Assembly (NCBI GenBank): GCA_964504285.1
Contig: CAZDDZ010000040.1
Span: 1 to 21,138, forward strand
Length of the DNA: 21,138 nt
DNA from: Pseudoflavonifractor sp964504285
Lineage (GTDB): Bacteria; Bacillota; Clostridia; Oscillospirales; Oscillospiraceae
Reading direction: 5' to 3'
Shown here: positions 7,363 through 14,992 of the stretch, piece after piece
How the letters are laid out: the number at the start of each line of letters is the position of its first letter
Numbering within the stretch: position 1 is the stretch's first letter
Translations under genes and position numbers: made by a program
The notes under the pieces: generated by a model
Told to the model about the DNA's origin: nothing
Seen by the model: only the letters and a program-made list of their open reading frames with translations
Databases searched by the model: none

Positions 7363-7596
7363 TTATTTGCGGGAAAGAAGATATTCGATAATGGCATCCT
7401 TGGCCTGGGCAGATGTCTGAAAGGTACGGCTGCCGTCGGCCAGCAGATACTGGGCGGCCTCCGTATAGTCTTCCAAGGAATAAAGTTCCGGCTCCTCCAA
7501 GAGCAGCTTGGTACCGACAGAGGTAAGGGAGTAAAGACGAAGGTCGGACAGGCAGCAGCAGTGCAAAAGTTCGGCCAGGTGATCCAGATAGCTCAT
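7363..7596 (-). CDS. Small protein of unknown function with HCCC cluster
   Basis: A 77-residue acidic protein that I do not recognise. It begins MSYLDHLAELLHCCCL and is predicted mostly helical (LEDYTEAAQYLL, AKDAIIEYLLSR). The His-Cys-Cys-Cys cluster near residue 12-15 is its only striking feature; it could be a metal or redox site or simply chance. I choose ATG 7596 because GAAGGAG lies 12 nt upstream. The frame is open to 7641, but that longer form has no binding site and would put its start on the promoter. A promoter upstream and a terminator downstream suggest a single-gene transcript, divergent from the XRE gene. Confidence 0.7.
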   Translation of the reverse strand: MSYLDHLAELLHCCCLSDLRLYSLTSVGTKLLLEEPELYSLEDYTEAAQYLLADGSRTFQTSAQAKDAIIEYLLSRK

Positions 7597-7642
7597 AGCG
7601 GATAATTGCTCCTTCCCAATGTCGAACGTTGTCATATGCACT

Positions 7643-7672
7643 ATACTACCATAAGGGAAGATAGAAAATCAA
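7643..7672 (-). promoter_or_regulatory. Promoter of the small HCCC gene
   Basis: Minus-strand TTGATT (complement of 7667-7672) and TAGTAT (complement of 7643-7648), 18-bp spacer. The predicted leader is about 40 nt before ATG 7596, which supports the shorter start. Confidence 0.6.
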
Positions 7673-7693
7673 CACTAACAACTTAATGTTTAG

Positions 7694-7742
7694 CCTGAAT
7701 TGTCTGTATAAAAAGAGTCATAACTTATAGACTAAATTCAGG
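7694..7742. promoter_or_regulatory. Split inverted repeat before XRE gene
   Basis: CCTGAATT (7694-7701) and AATTCAGG (7735-7742) are exact reverse complements separated by 33 bp; the second copy overlaps the ribosome binding site of the XRE gene. The pair could be a two-site operator for autoregulation. Two 8-mers are weak evidence. Confidence 0.35.
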
Positions 7743-7749
7743 TGATGAG

Positions 7750-8073
7750 ATGAAAGTAGATTATTCGTCCATTGGCAGGCGGATTAAAGACCGCCGCCGG
7801 AAGCAAGGCAAGACCCAGGAAACACTGGCGGAGGCACTTTCGGTATCGGTAGGCTATATCAGCCAGATTGAGCGCGGGGTTACTAAGGTAAATTTAGATA
7901 CCCTTGCGGAAATTTCCATAGAACTGGACTGCGACTTGCCGGAGCTCATTTCCGGAGTGACAGCCAGCCGTGGAGAGTATCTGGATCGTGAGCTGGGTGA
8001 AATCTATCGCCATATGACCTCTCGCCAGCGGCGCATGCTGCTGGAAATTGCGGAGGTTCTCACAAAGGCATAA
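7750..8073 (+). CDS. XRE-family regulator
   Basis: A 107-residue helix-turn-helix DNA-binding protein. The HTH spans about residues 8-62 (IGRRIKDRRRKQGKTQETLA, then VSVGYISQIERGVTKVNLDTL), a classic Cro/C1 domain of the SinR-like kind. The remaining ~45 residues are helical with no recognisable ligand domain. AGGTGATG precedes the ATG closely. It ends in a strong hairpin terminator and stands alone. No target can be named; the inverted repeat over its leader hints at autoregulation. Confidence 0.88.
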   Translation: MKVDYSSIGRRIKDRRRKQGKTQETLAEALSVSVGYISQIERGVTKVNLDTLAEISIELDCDLPELISGVTASRGEYLDRELGEIYRHMTSRQRRMLLEIAEVLTKA

Positions 8074-8107
8074 AAATCGGAGCGGGGATTTCCCGCTCCG
8101 ATTTTTA
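8073..8107. terminator. Bidirectional terminator between XRE and pncB
   Basis: AAAAATCGGAGCGGG and CCCGCTCCGATTTTT pair around a short loop, giving a T-run on each strand. It starts at the last base of the XRE stop codon and can also end the convergent pncA-pncB transcript, whose last stop is 84 bp away. Confidence 0.9.
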
Positions 8108-8190
8108 TTTGTTACAACGAAAGGCAAGAGGTCTGCTTCGGCCCCAAGCCGCAGGGGAACGTAGAAAATTAAAGGCAAAATTGCCCCGGT

Positions 8191-9636
8191 TTAGTGGCCT
8201 GCCTTTTTCAGCAGAGCCTGTTTCATGTCCCACAGCTTTTGCGAGAGGTCTACATAGTAATTGTGCGGGTTTTCAAAGCGCTTCACCTCGTCCCACATGA
8301 GATCCAGCTGCCGGGCACACCAGGCGCGCATTTCCTCAATGGTGGGGGACTCATACACCAGCTTGCCGTCCTGGAAGATGGGCACCAGAAGCTCGCGGGC
8401 GGTAAAGTTTGTGATGGTTTTCCGTTTCCAGGTGTCCACCGGGTCAAACAGCTCCAGAGGACGGGTTACGTCCAGTGTTTCGTCGTAAACGCAGATCAGG
8501 TCGGCAATGGCCTTGCCGCTCTCGTTTTCAAAGAGCCGATAGACCTTCTTAAAGTGAGGATTCGTAATTTTACTGGGGTTTTCGCTCACCTTGATTTTGG
8601 GAATAATGTTGCCCGCCGTGTCCTCTACGGCGGAGAGCTTGTACACGCCGCCAAACACCGGCTCTGACTTGGAGGTAATCAGCCGCTCACCCACGCCGAA
8701 GGAGTCGATGCACGCTCCCTGGGTCAGCAGGTCACGGATAATGTATTCGTCCAAGGAGTTGGAGGCCAGAATTTTGCAGTCTGTAAGCCCCGCGTCGTCC
8801 AGCATTTTCCGCGCCTTGCGGGAGAGGTAGGTCAAATCCCCCGAGTCTAGGCGAATGGCGCAGTTGGTAATCCCCTGGGAAAGCAGAACCTCCTTAAACA
8901 CCCGAATGGCGTTGGGCACGCCCGACTTTAGGACATTATAGGTATCCACCAGCAGCGTGCTGGCGTGGGGATAGAGCTCACAGTAGGTTTTAAAGGCGCT
9001 GTACTCATCGGGAAACATCTGCACCCAGGAGTGGGCCATGGTGCCCCCGGCAGGAGCGCCGTAGAGCTGGTCGGCCAGGGTGCAGGCGGTTCCGGTACAG
9101 CCGGCGATATAGGAGGCTCTGGCCCCAAGCACCGCACCGTCAGACCCCTGAGCCCGGCGGGAGCCGAACTCAGAAACCGGACGGCCCTGAGCGGCGCGGA
9201 CAATGCGGTTGGATTTGGTGGCAATCAGGGACTGATGGTTGATGGTCAGCAGAAGGTAAGTTTCAATAAACTGGGCCTCAATAGCCTTGGCCCGTACGGT
9301 GAGAATGGGCTCACCGGGAAAAATGGGAGTGCCCTCGGGCACGGCCCAAATGTCACCATGAAACCGAAAGGAAGCAAGGTAGCGGAGAAATTCCTCACAG
9401 AAGCAGCCCTTGCCGCGCAGGTAAGCAATGTCGTCCTCGTCAAAGCACAGGTTCTGCACATAGTCAATGACCTGTTCCAAGCCGGCGGCAATGGCAAAAC
9501 CGCCGCCGTCAGGCACATTGCGGAAAAACACGTCAAAATAGCAGACCTGTTCCATCATGCCGGTTTTAAAATAGCCGTTGGACATGGTAAGCTCATAAAA
9601 ATCGCAGAGCATGGTGTAGTTCATATGCTGCTTCAT
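8191..9636 (-). CDS. pncB: Nicotinate phosphoribosyltransferase
   Basis: Preiss-Handler enzyme that converts nicotinate and PRPP (with ATP) to nicotinate mononucleotide, the entry step of NAD salvage, in the cytoplasm. At 481 residues it matches the longer bacterial/human-like NAPRTase type. It opens with the typical MLCDFYELTMSNGYF and has EFGSRRAQG (about 156-164) and GGTMAHSW with H202, the expected phosphohistidine. I prefer ATG 9636, with AAAGGA upstream; an in-frame TTG three codons earlier is less likely. It follows pncA by 23 bp on the same strand, so the two form an operon. No missing residue was noticed. Confidence 0.95.
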   Translation of the reverse strand: MKQHMNYTMLCDFYELTMSNGYFKTGMMEQVCYFDVFFRNVPDGGGFAIAAGLEQVIDYVQNLCFDEDDIAYLRGKGCFCEEFLRYLASFRFHGDIWAVPEGTPIFPGEPILTVRAKAIEAQFIETYLLLTINHQSLIATKSNRIVRAAQGRPVSEFGSRRAQGSDGAVLGARASYIAGCTGTACTLADQLYGAPAGGTMAHSWVQMFPDEYSAFKTYCELYPHASTLLVDTYNVLKSGVPNAIRVFKEVLLSQGITNCAIRLDSGDLTYLSRKARKMLDDAGLTDCKILASNSLDEYIIRDLLTQGACIDSFGVGERLITSKSEPVFGGVYKLSAVEDTAGNIIPKIKVSENPSKITNPHFKKVYRLFENESGKAIADLICVYDETLDVTRPLELFDPVDTWKRKTITNFTARELLVPIFQDGKLVYESPTIEEMRAWCARQLDLMWDEVKRFENPHNYYVDLSQKLWDMKQALLKKAGH

Positions 9637-9659
9637 GCCTTCCAATCCTTTCAGACGCT

Positions 9660-10187
9660 TCAGCGGTTAATAACTGTGACATGAAGGCATTCCATCATAT
9701 CCAGAGCCTTGCCGGTCAAAGCGTCATCCGGTCCGGCGGTGCAGCGGGCGTCCACCAGAATTTCCGCTTCGGGCAGAGCGGCCTTGACCATAACCGCGTT
9801 AGAGAGCACGCAGATATATGATACCAGCCCGCATAGCTCTACGTGGTCATAGTTTTGAGTGCTAATCCAATTAGCCAGCTCCAGACTGGGAAAGGTGGGC
9901 TTTAGAAAGCGAATGTCCTCAGGGCGGGCCGCCTCGGCCGTTTCGCCATAGAGCTGCCAGCCTTCGGTCTCGGCAAAGCAATGGGGAACAGGCAGCTTAC
10001 GGCCTTCCTGCGTGCCGGAATAGTCGGAGTCGTGGGTGTCCATGGTAAAGGCGATGTGGTCGCCGGCTTGGCGGTAAGCCTTTATTTTTTCGGCAATGGG
10101 CCTGTCCAGTGCTTCGGCGCCGGGGAAGCCCAGCGTGCCCGAGACAAAGTCGTTCTGGTAGTCGATAACCAGCAGCAGTTTTTTCAT
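9660..10187 (-). CDS. pncA: Nicotinamidase-like cysteine hydrolase
   Basis: Isochorismatase-fold amidase, 175 residues, which should deamidate nicotinamide to nicotinate, feeding the downstream phosphoribosyltransferase. The catalytic triad and metal ligands are all visible: D9 in VIDYQNDF, D50 and H52 in DTHD, H69 in PHC, K96 in LKPTF, and the nucleophile C126 in SYICV. Start is ATG 10187, with GGGGTG 8 nt upstream; the frame also has a TTG two codons earlier. Isochorismatase-fold proteins vary in substrate, but the fit of the residues plus the pncB neighbour makes nicotinamidase the best call. A consensus promoter lies upstream. Confidence 0.88.
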   Translation of the reverse strand: MKKLLLVIDYQNDFVSGTLGFPGAEALDRPIAEKIKAYRQAGDHIAFTMDTHDSDYSGTQEGRKLPVPHCFAETEGWQLYGETAEAARPEDIRFLKPTFPSLELANWISTQNYDHVELCGLVSYICVLSNAVMVKAALPEAEILVDARCTAGPDDALTGKALDMMECLHVTVINR

Positions 10188-10218
10188 TTGCAATGCACCC
10201 CGTTTATAAATTTCTATT

Positions 10219-10247
10219 ATTATATGCCCTCACGGGGGAAAAGGCAA
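10219..10247 (-). promoter_or_regulatory. Promoter of the pncA-pncB operon
   Basis: Minus-strand TTGCCT (complement of 10242-10247), 17-bp spacer, perfect TATAAT (complement of 10219-10224), 31 bp before the pncA start. Confidence 0.8.
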
Positions 10248-10271
10248 GAGAAAGGGGGGCCCGCAGTAAGG

Positions 10272-10301
10272 TTGACAATGAGATGTAAAGCCCGTTATAA
10301 T
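10272..10301 (+). promoter_or_regulatory. Promoter of the MerR-type gene
   Basis: TTGACA (10272-10277), 18-bp spacer, TATAAT (10296-10301): both boxes perfect. It diverges from the pncA promoter, their -35 boxes 24 bp apart. The 18-bp spacer is normal, unlike the 19-20 bp spacers that MerR proteins usually act on. Confidence 0.85.
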
Positions 10302-10330
10302 ATTTAAAAAGGGGAGAAGGAGAGGGAAAA

Positions 10331-11128
10331 ATGTATAAAATCAGCGAATTTTGCGCCATGGTTGGGTTGCCAAAGTCCAAAATCCGCTTTTATGAAAAGT
10401 ACGGCCTTTTTCAGGAAAAACGAACTGAAAATGGGTACCGCTATTTTACCCGCGAGGACGCTTTTCGGGTTAACGCCTTTCTGGTGCTCCTGCAATATGG
10501 GTTCACAGTGGAGAAATCCATTCAAATGTTGGACGAGGCTCAGCCCGGGGAACAGTTTGCCCGGTCGCTGGAGGAGCAGAAGGCAAGGCTTATGGCCGAA
10601 ATACAGCAGCTGGACTATCGTGTGCGGCGGCTGGAAGGAGCCATCGGCGGCATTCGAAATTACGGGGAAAACCGCTTTAAAATCGAGTGGGTAGAGGACT
10701 ATCTCTACGTCCATGCCTCCGAGGGGCTGGACTTTTCACCCGCCGTCCGTAACGCCAAAATTTTGGTTAGGTTTTACGACCAGCTCTCGGTTTCCCGTTG
10801 CGCCCGGGTGATTTCCCGGGAGGAGCTTTTTGGAGAGAGCCCCGAGGTGAACCCAAGTTACGTCATCGCGCTGCCCGCCTCCTGCGGCAATTTATTGGGG
10901 GAGTACAACAGGCGGCAGGTCAAGCGCATGGAGCTGGGCAAGTGTCTTATCCACACCCGCACCAAAAATCGGGCTGAAAGTGTAAAGCGGGAATCCTTCC
11001 AGCCTATTTTAGATCATGTGCGTGCCCATGGTCTAACCGTTCGTGGCAACGTATTCCTGGTGCCTACCTTCTTAAATTTGGATGAAAAGCACTCTGATGT
11101 AGAAACACTGTTTATCCCGGTAGACTAA
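10331..11128 (+). CDS. MerR-family regulator with GyrI-like effector domain
   Basis: A 265-residue one-component regulator. Residues ~1-70 form the MerR winged helix (MYKISEFCAMVGLPKSKIRFYE, ENGYRYFT), ~75-110 the dimerising coiled coil (LEEQKARLMAEIQQLDYRVRRLE), and ~120-265 resemble the GyrI/BmrR-type small-molecule binding domain that senses drugs or other hydrophobic cations. Many such proteins control an efflux pump, but the nearest gene here is a secreted flavin reductase, separated by a perfect terminator and so a separate transcript. AAGGAG lies upstream of the ATG. Family clear; ligand and target unknown. Confidence 0.88.
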   Translation: MYKISEFCAMVGLPKSKIRFYEKYGLFQEKRTENGYRYFTREDAFRVNAFLVLLQYGFTVEKSIQMLDEAQPGEQFARSLEEQKARLMAEIQQLDYRVRRLEGAIGGIRNYGENRFKIEWVEDYLYVHASEGLDFSPAVRNAKILVRFYDQLSVSRCARVISREELFGESPEVNPSYVIALPASCGNLLGEYNRRQVKRMELGKCLIHTRTKNRAESVKRESFQPILDHVRAHGLTVRGNVFLVPTFLNLDEKHSDVETLFIPVD

Positions 11129-11145
11129 AAACTGACAAAAGCAAC

Positions 11146-11185
11146 AATTGGCCAAATCCATTTTTGTGGATTTGGCCAATTTTGT
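11146..11185 (+). terminator. Terminator of the MerR-type gene
   Basis: Perfect 15-bp stem (11146-11160 with 11167-11181), 6-nt loop, then a T-rich tail. It separates the MerR gene from the reductase. Confidence 0.85.
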
Positions 11186-11289
11186 TAGTTCTTTCACAAA
11201 CGGCCTTGACTGTTAACCATGTTCATAGTTTATGCTCTGCCACAGAGATCCTGCGAGGCACACCCGCAGGGAAGAAAGGGAGGAACTAC

Positions 11290-13248
11290 ATGAAGAAGAT
11301 TGTCAGTCTCTTGCTGACCGCAGCTATGTGCTGCACGCTGCTGGCCGGCTGCCAGAGCCAGCCTGTGTCCAGTCCCAGCCCCAGCGCTACCCCTACCGTA
11401 AGCGCGACCCCGGACGCAACACCCACCGCCGCGCCCCAGAGCTATCAGGCGGGCACCTATACCGCTACCGCTTACGGAAATATTTCGGATATTACCGTTG
11501 AGGTTACGTTCTCCGAAAGCGCCATTACGGACGTAAAGGTCACCGAGCAGAACGAGACCCCTGCTCTTTTTGGCACCGTGGAGGAGACCATTCCCGCCGC
11601 CATTGTGGAGCATCAGTCCCTGGCTGTGGACGCTGTTACCGGAGCCACCAACTCCAGCCGTGCGATTGTGGACGCGGTGGCCGACTGTGTAAAGCAGGCC
11701 GGCGGCGACCCGGAGGCACTGAAAATTACCATTGGCAAGACTGCGGGCGCCGACGAGGAATACACCGTTGACATCGCTGTGATCGGTCTGGGCGCATCCG
11801 GCTTTATTGCCGCCACCAACGCCGCCGACCTGGGCGCCAGCGTGCTGGCGCTGGAAAAGGGTTCAAGCGTGGCTTCGGCCAACGGCATTAAGGTCTCCGG
11901 TCCCTTTGCGGTAAACACCCCCGTGCTGGAGGAAATTAACTCCACCCTCACCGTGGACGAGGTATTTAACCACGTCATGGAGTATTCCCACTGGACGCCC
12001 AACGCCGCCCTTATGCGCAAGTGCCTGGAGACCTCGCGCGAGGCGGTTACACGCCTGATGGATATGGGCTATAACTTCCAGGAGGCCAACTTCCGCTTTG
12101 AAACACCCTTTGTGGGCGAAAAGGGCGGATTCCACCTGATTAAAAACTCCCTGGATGAGCGCGTGGCGCTTTGGGAGGCCGAGATTGAAAAAACCGGCGT
12201 TCAGGTGCTTTACAATACCAGCGGCGAGGAGCTGATTATGCAAGACGGAAAGGCTGTGGGCGTAATCGGTCATAAGGCCGATGGCACCAAGGTCACCGTC
12301 AATGCCGAGGCCGTTGTAATCGCCACCGGCGGTTACCTGGGCAATGAGGAAATGCTCGCCCAGTATCTGGGCACCAGCCACGTCAACGTAGCTGCCGGCG
12401 GCAACAGCCTGTGCACCGGCGACGGCATTCAGATGGCAGTGGCCGCGGGTGCGGGTCTGGACAAGACCTTTGGCGTTTGCGCGGCCGAGTACGGCGGCAC
12501 CAATTCCCTGGCCAGCCGCCCCGCCAAGCAGGATAAGTACGACCAAAACACCGCCTTTAAGTTTGGCACCTATGGCTGCCTGCTGGTAGATGCGCAGGGT
12601 CGCCGCTTCGTCAACGAGGGGCTTCAGTGCGACTACCCCATGAGCTACGGCTTCGAGCCGCTCCTGCGTAACAGCCCCTACTACGCTGTGGTGGACGCCG
12701 CCTATGTGGAGGCCATGGCCACCCAGGGTCTTTACGAGTACACCACCGCCCGTGGAGCCAACGCCGAAAATTGGTTTATTGGCAACTACTATAAGGAGCG
12801 CATTCTCACCAATCTCTATGCCGACATTGACGAGGCCATTGCCGAAGGCTGGTGCTACAAGGCCGACACCATTGAGGAGCTGGCGGAGTTCTTCGGTCTG
12901 GAATATTTGCCCCAGACGGTGGCCGAGTACAATCAGTTCTGTGCCGACGGCGTAGACCCCGAGTTCGGCGCCAATCCCTGGTACCTCTCCCCTGTGGCTG
13001 AAGGTCCCTTCTATGTCACCCAGAATGAGGTCAGCGGCTGGAGTACCTTCGGCGGTATCCGCATTGACGAGGACTGCCGCGCCATGACCAGCGAGAACGA
13101 AATTATCCCCGGTCTCTACGTCATTGGCACCGATGCCGGCAGCCTGTTCTACACCCCCTACTACGACGTGCCCGGCTTCTGCTACGGGCTGTGTGTAGAC
13201 TCCGGCATGATTGCCAGTAAGCACGCTGTGAGCTATGTAAAGAAGTAA
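11290..13248 (+). CDS. Secreted lipoprotein FMN/FAD reductase, substrate unknown
   Basis: Predicted extracytoplasmic flavoprotein, 652 residues. A lipoprotein signal (MKKIVSLLLTAAMCC, lipobox LAGC with C21) is followed by a Ser/Pro/Thr linker (22-50), an FMN-binding domain (about 52-140) with DAVTGAT (114-120), where T120 is the expected ApbE flavinylation site, and an FAD_binding_2 fumarate-reductase-like domain from about 158 with GLGASG (166-171). This layout is that of gut and Listeria secreted reductases that use external electron acceptors. Unlike fumarate reductases it lacks the HHT-type and GANRLGG-type segments; in their place are GWSTFGG and TPYYDVPG, so a different acceptor is likely (inference). 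No CxxCH haem motif. ATG 11290 follows GGGAGG. It is monocistronic, with terminators on both sides. Confidence 0.85.
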   Translation: MKKIVSLLLTAAMCCTLLAGCQSQPVSSPSPSATPTVSATPDATPTAAPQSYQAGTYTATAYGNISDITVEVTFSESAITDVKVTEQNETPALFGTVEETIPAAIVEHQSLAVDAVTGATNSSRAIVDAVADCVKQAGGDPEALKITIGKTAGADEEYTVDIAVIGLGASGFIAATNAADLGASVLALEKGSSVASANGIKVSGPFAVNTPVLEEINSTLTVDEVFNHVMEYSHWTPNAALMRKCLETSREAVTRLMDMGYNFQEANFRFETPFVGEKGGFHLIKNSLDERVALWEAEIEKTGVQVLYNTSGEELIMQDGKAVGVIGHKADGTKVTVNAEAVVIATGGYLGNEEMLAQYLGTSHVNVAAGGNSLCTGDGIQMAVAAGAGLDKTFGVCAAEYGGTNSLASRPAKQDKYDQNTAFKFGTYGCLLVDAQGRRFVNEGLQCDYPMSYGFEPLLRNSPYYAVVDAAYVEAMATQGLYEYTTARGANAENWFIGNYYKERILTNLYADIDEAIAEGWCYKADTIEELAEFFGLEYLPQTVAEYNQFCADGVDPEFGANPWYLSPVAEGPFYVTQNEVSGWSTFGGIRIDEDCRAMTSENEIIPGLYVIGTDAGSLFYTPYYDVPGFCYGLCVDSGMIASKHAVSYVKK

Positions 13249-13256
13249 CTGTCCCT

Positions 13257-13294
13257 AAAAAAACCGACGTACCCACCGGGTACGTCGGTTTTTT
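13257..13294. terminator. Bidirectional terminator between reductase and GNAT gene
   Basis: CCGACGTACCC (13264-13274) pairs perfectly with GGGTACGTCGG (13278-13288), flanked by seven A and six T, so it terminates both the reductase and the convergent GNAT transcript. It is 8 bp from the reductase stop. Confidence 0.92.
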
Positions 13295-13297
13295 GCG

Positions 13298-13807
13298 TCA
13301 GAGCACCTTTTCAAAGCAGGGAAAGCCCAGGGGGCGGCCTTCCCGGTCAAAGTGGACAAAACCCACCCGCCGGAACCCCAGGCTTTGCACCAGTGCCTGC
13401 ATGCGGTCGTTTTGGGCGTAGGTATCCATATGGAGCACGGACAGACCTTTCTGCCGAGCCAGCGCCTCAGCAAAGGCAAAGAGACTGCGGGCGACCCCCT
13501 GCCGCTGGGCGGCGGGGTCAACGGCAATTCGGTGGGGCACCAGAGCAGGGGAGGGGATGGCCCAGGGGAGTCCGGTATACTCCGGGGACTGGTCGGTGTT
13601 GATAGCCGCCACACCCAGAATTGCCCCGTCCGGGGCGCAGGCGGCATAGAGCTCGCCCCGGGCAATGTCGGTCTCGTAATGGGAACGGGTGGGGTAATCA
13701 GCCCCCCACTGTGGATTGCCAAGGGCGTTCATGTGTGCGATCGCCCGGCAAACCAAGGCCCAAATTTCATCTAAATCTGTGGCAGCGGCCGGTCGTATTT
13801 GCGGCAT
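13298..13807 (-). CDS. GNAT-family N-acetyltransferase
   Basis: A 169-residue acetyl-CoA-dependent acetyltransferase. The acetyl-CoA-binding motif A is at about 94-110 (RIAVDPAAQRQGVARSLF, with the Q/R-x-x-G-x-A loop), followed by the usual C-terminal LGFRRVG strand. AGGAGG lies at ideal distance before the ATG. It starts 13 bp after the RpiR gene on the same strand and is very probably co-transcribed with it. Acceptor substrate unknown; acetylation of a sugar amine linked to the PTS locus is possible but speculative, since GNAT genes are common beside unrelated genes. Confidence 0.88.
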   Translation of the reverse strand: MPQIRPAAATDLDEIWALVCRAIAHMNALGNPQWGADYPTRSHYETDIARGELYAACAPDGAILGVAAINTDQSPEYTGLPWAIPSPALVPHRIAVDPAAQRQGVARSLFAFAEALARQKGLSVLHMDTYAQNDRMQALVQSLGFRRVGFVHFDREGRPLGFPCFEKVL

Positions 13808-13820
13808 AGTCTACCTCCTG

Positions 13821-14690
13821 TTATTCTTCCAGATTTTCACCCAGGCGGTGGAAGGTCTCGGGCAAAAAGGTCTTTTGCACCGAATCTTTCAGCCCCTCGT
13901 AGTTCTTGTTCATGTAAGCGGAAAATAAAATATCCAGTAGGTGCAGGGAGCTTAGTCGGCTGGACATACCGCCAATGCGATAGACCGACTCGAAGCTATC
14001 CACAAAGAGATTAACGGTGCACAGCTCCAAGAGGGCATTGTCGGTGTGGCTCGTAATGGAAACAGAGGGCACACAGCCTGATTTAAGGTATTGGGCCACC
14101 CGCAGAATTTCCTCGGTTTGGCCGGTATAGGAGAGAATAATGGCAAGGTGATCCTTAGGGGAGGTGCGGGCCAGCATAGCCTGCTCGGAGTAGAAGGAAT
14201 AGGCCGTGGAGGGAATCCCCAGGCGGAGGGCCTTCATCATTGCGTCGTGGCAGATGAGATTGGAGACGCCGCTGCCGTAGAAGTCCAGCTGCTTGGCGGC
14301 ACTCATCATATCAACTACCTGCCCAAATACCTCCAGCGTGTTAAAGTTGCGTACATCCAGTACAGCCCGGACATTGTTACTGGTGACCTTGTCCACAATG
14401 TCGTGCAGGGTGTCCTGGGGTGCAATAGGCTCCTGGGGGCGAAAGAGGGCTGTGGTCTCCAGATATTCGTTCAGGTCGGAGGCCAGACGGCGGCGAAAGG
14501 AGGAGAAGCCGTCCAGCTCCAGTCGGCGGGCCACCCGCATGACAGTGCTGGTACTGGTGTAGGAATCCCGCGCCAGATCGGCAATGCCCATACCGGATGC
14601 CCGGGCGGGATCCTCCAGAATAAAGTTGACAACCTGGCGTTCGCTGGGGGAGAGGTCCTTAATTCGCTTCATCTTTAAAAGAATATTCAC
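13821..14690 (-). CDS. MurR/RpiR-family phosphosugar regulator
   Basis: A 289-residue transcription regulator. The N-terminal ~77 residues are the RpiR-type HTH (LSPSERQVVNFILE, DLARDSYTSTSTVMRVARRL) and residues ~110-250 are a SIS sugar-phosphate-binding domain (DFYGSGVSN and ILSYTGQTEEIL). Such proteins bind phosphosugars and control the neighbouring uptake genes. It starts at GTG 14690, with a perfect AAGGAGG 8 nt upstream. It diverges from the mannose-family PTS operon, the natural target, and a dyad overlapping the PTS promoter is a candidate operator. Activator or repressor role cannot be read from the sequence. Confidence 0.92.
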   Translation of the reverse strand: MNILLKMKRIKDLSPSERQVVNFILEDPARASGMGIADLARDSYTSTSTVMRVARRLELDGFSSFRRRLASDLNEYLETTALFRPQEPIAPQDTLHDIVDKVTSNNVRAVLDVRNFNTLEVFGQVVDMMSAAKQLDFYGSGVSNLICHDAMMKALRLGIPSTAYSFYSEQAMLARTSPKDHLAIILSYTGQTEEILRVAQYLKSGCVPSVSITSHTDNALLELCTVNLFVDSFESVYRIGGMSSRLSSLHLLDILFSAYMNKNYEGLKDSVQKTFLPETFHRLGENLEE

Positions 14691-14868
14691 ACCAAGCGCC
14701 TCCTTTATAAAAATGATAGCCTACGGCCACAGCTTAAAAACAAGTATATATAATAAATCATCATATCATTTTTGGCGCCGGAAGAAAAGTGGTTTTTGCC
14801 AATATCAAAAAAACGATATACAAAACGACGGAAACAGGCCGATAGTGCCATGTCTATATTAGCGGTGT

Positions 14869-14902
14869 GACGAAAAATTTCCGACTTACGGCAATTTTTG
14901 TC
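14869..14902. promoter_or_regulatory. Inverted repeat at PTS promoter, candidate RpiR operator
   Basis: GACGAAAAATTTCCG and CGGCAATTTTTGTC are reverse complements apart from a one-base bulge and one mismatch, with a 5-nt spacer. The right half runs into the -35 box of the PTS promoter, a position suited to repression by the divergent RpiR protein. Inference from position and symmetry. Confidence 0.5.
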
Positions 14903-14925
14903 AAACGAAGCCCGTTTTGTAGACT
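14898..14925 (+). promoter_or_regulatory. Candidate promoter of the PTS operon
   Basis: TTGTCA (14898-14903), 16-bp spacer, TAGACT (14920-14925). Both boxes match moderately. The start would be about 60 bp before EIIB. Confidence 0.5.
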
Positions 14926-14992
14926 ACCTAATTTAGCTGTGGTATGCTGGCATCAGCAGCAAGGAAACGACCCGCAGAAAGGAAGGAAGCCC

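Noticed and set aside
11863..13224. A 453-codon open frame antisense to the reductase
   Set aside because: Fully opposite a well-supported gene with recognisable domains; the antisense translation is Gly/His/Ala-rich shadow sequence.
11290..13248. Assignment as fumarate reductase
   Set aside because: The FAD domain belongs to that superfamily, but the segments with the fumarate-binding His/Arg residues are not recognisable.
10331..13248. MerR-type gene and reductase as one operon
   Set aside because: A perfect 15-bp terminator stem with T-rich tail lies between them, so separate transcripts are more likely.
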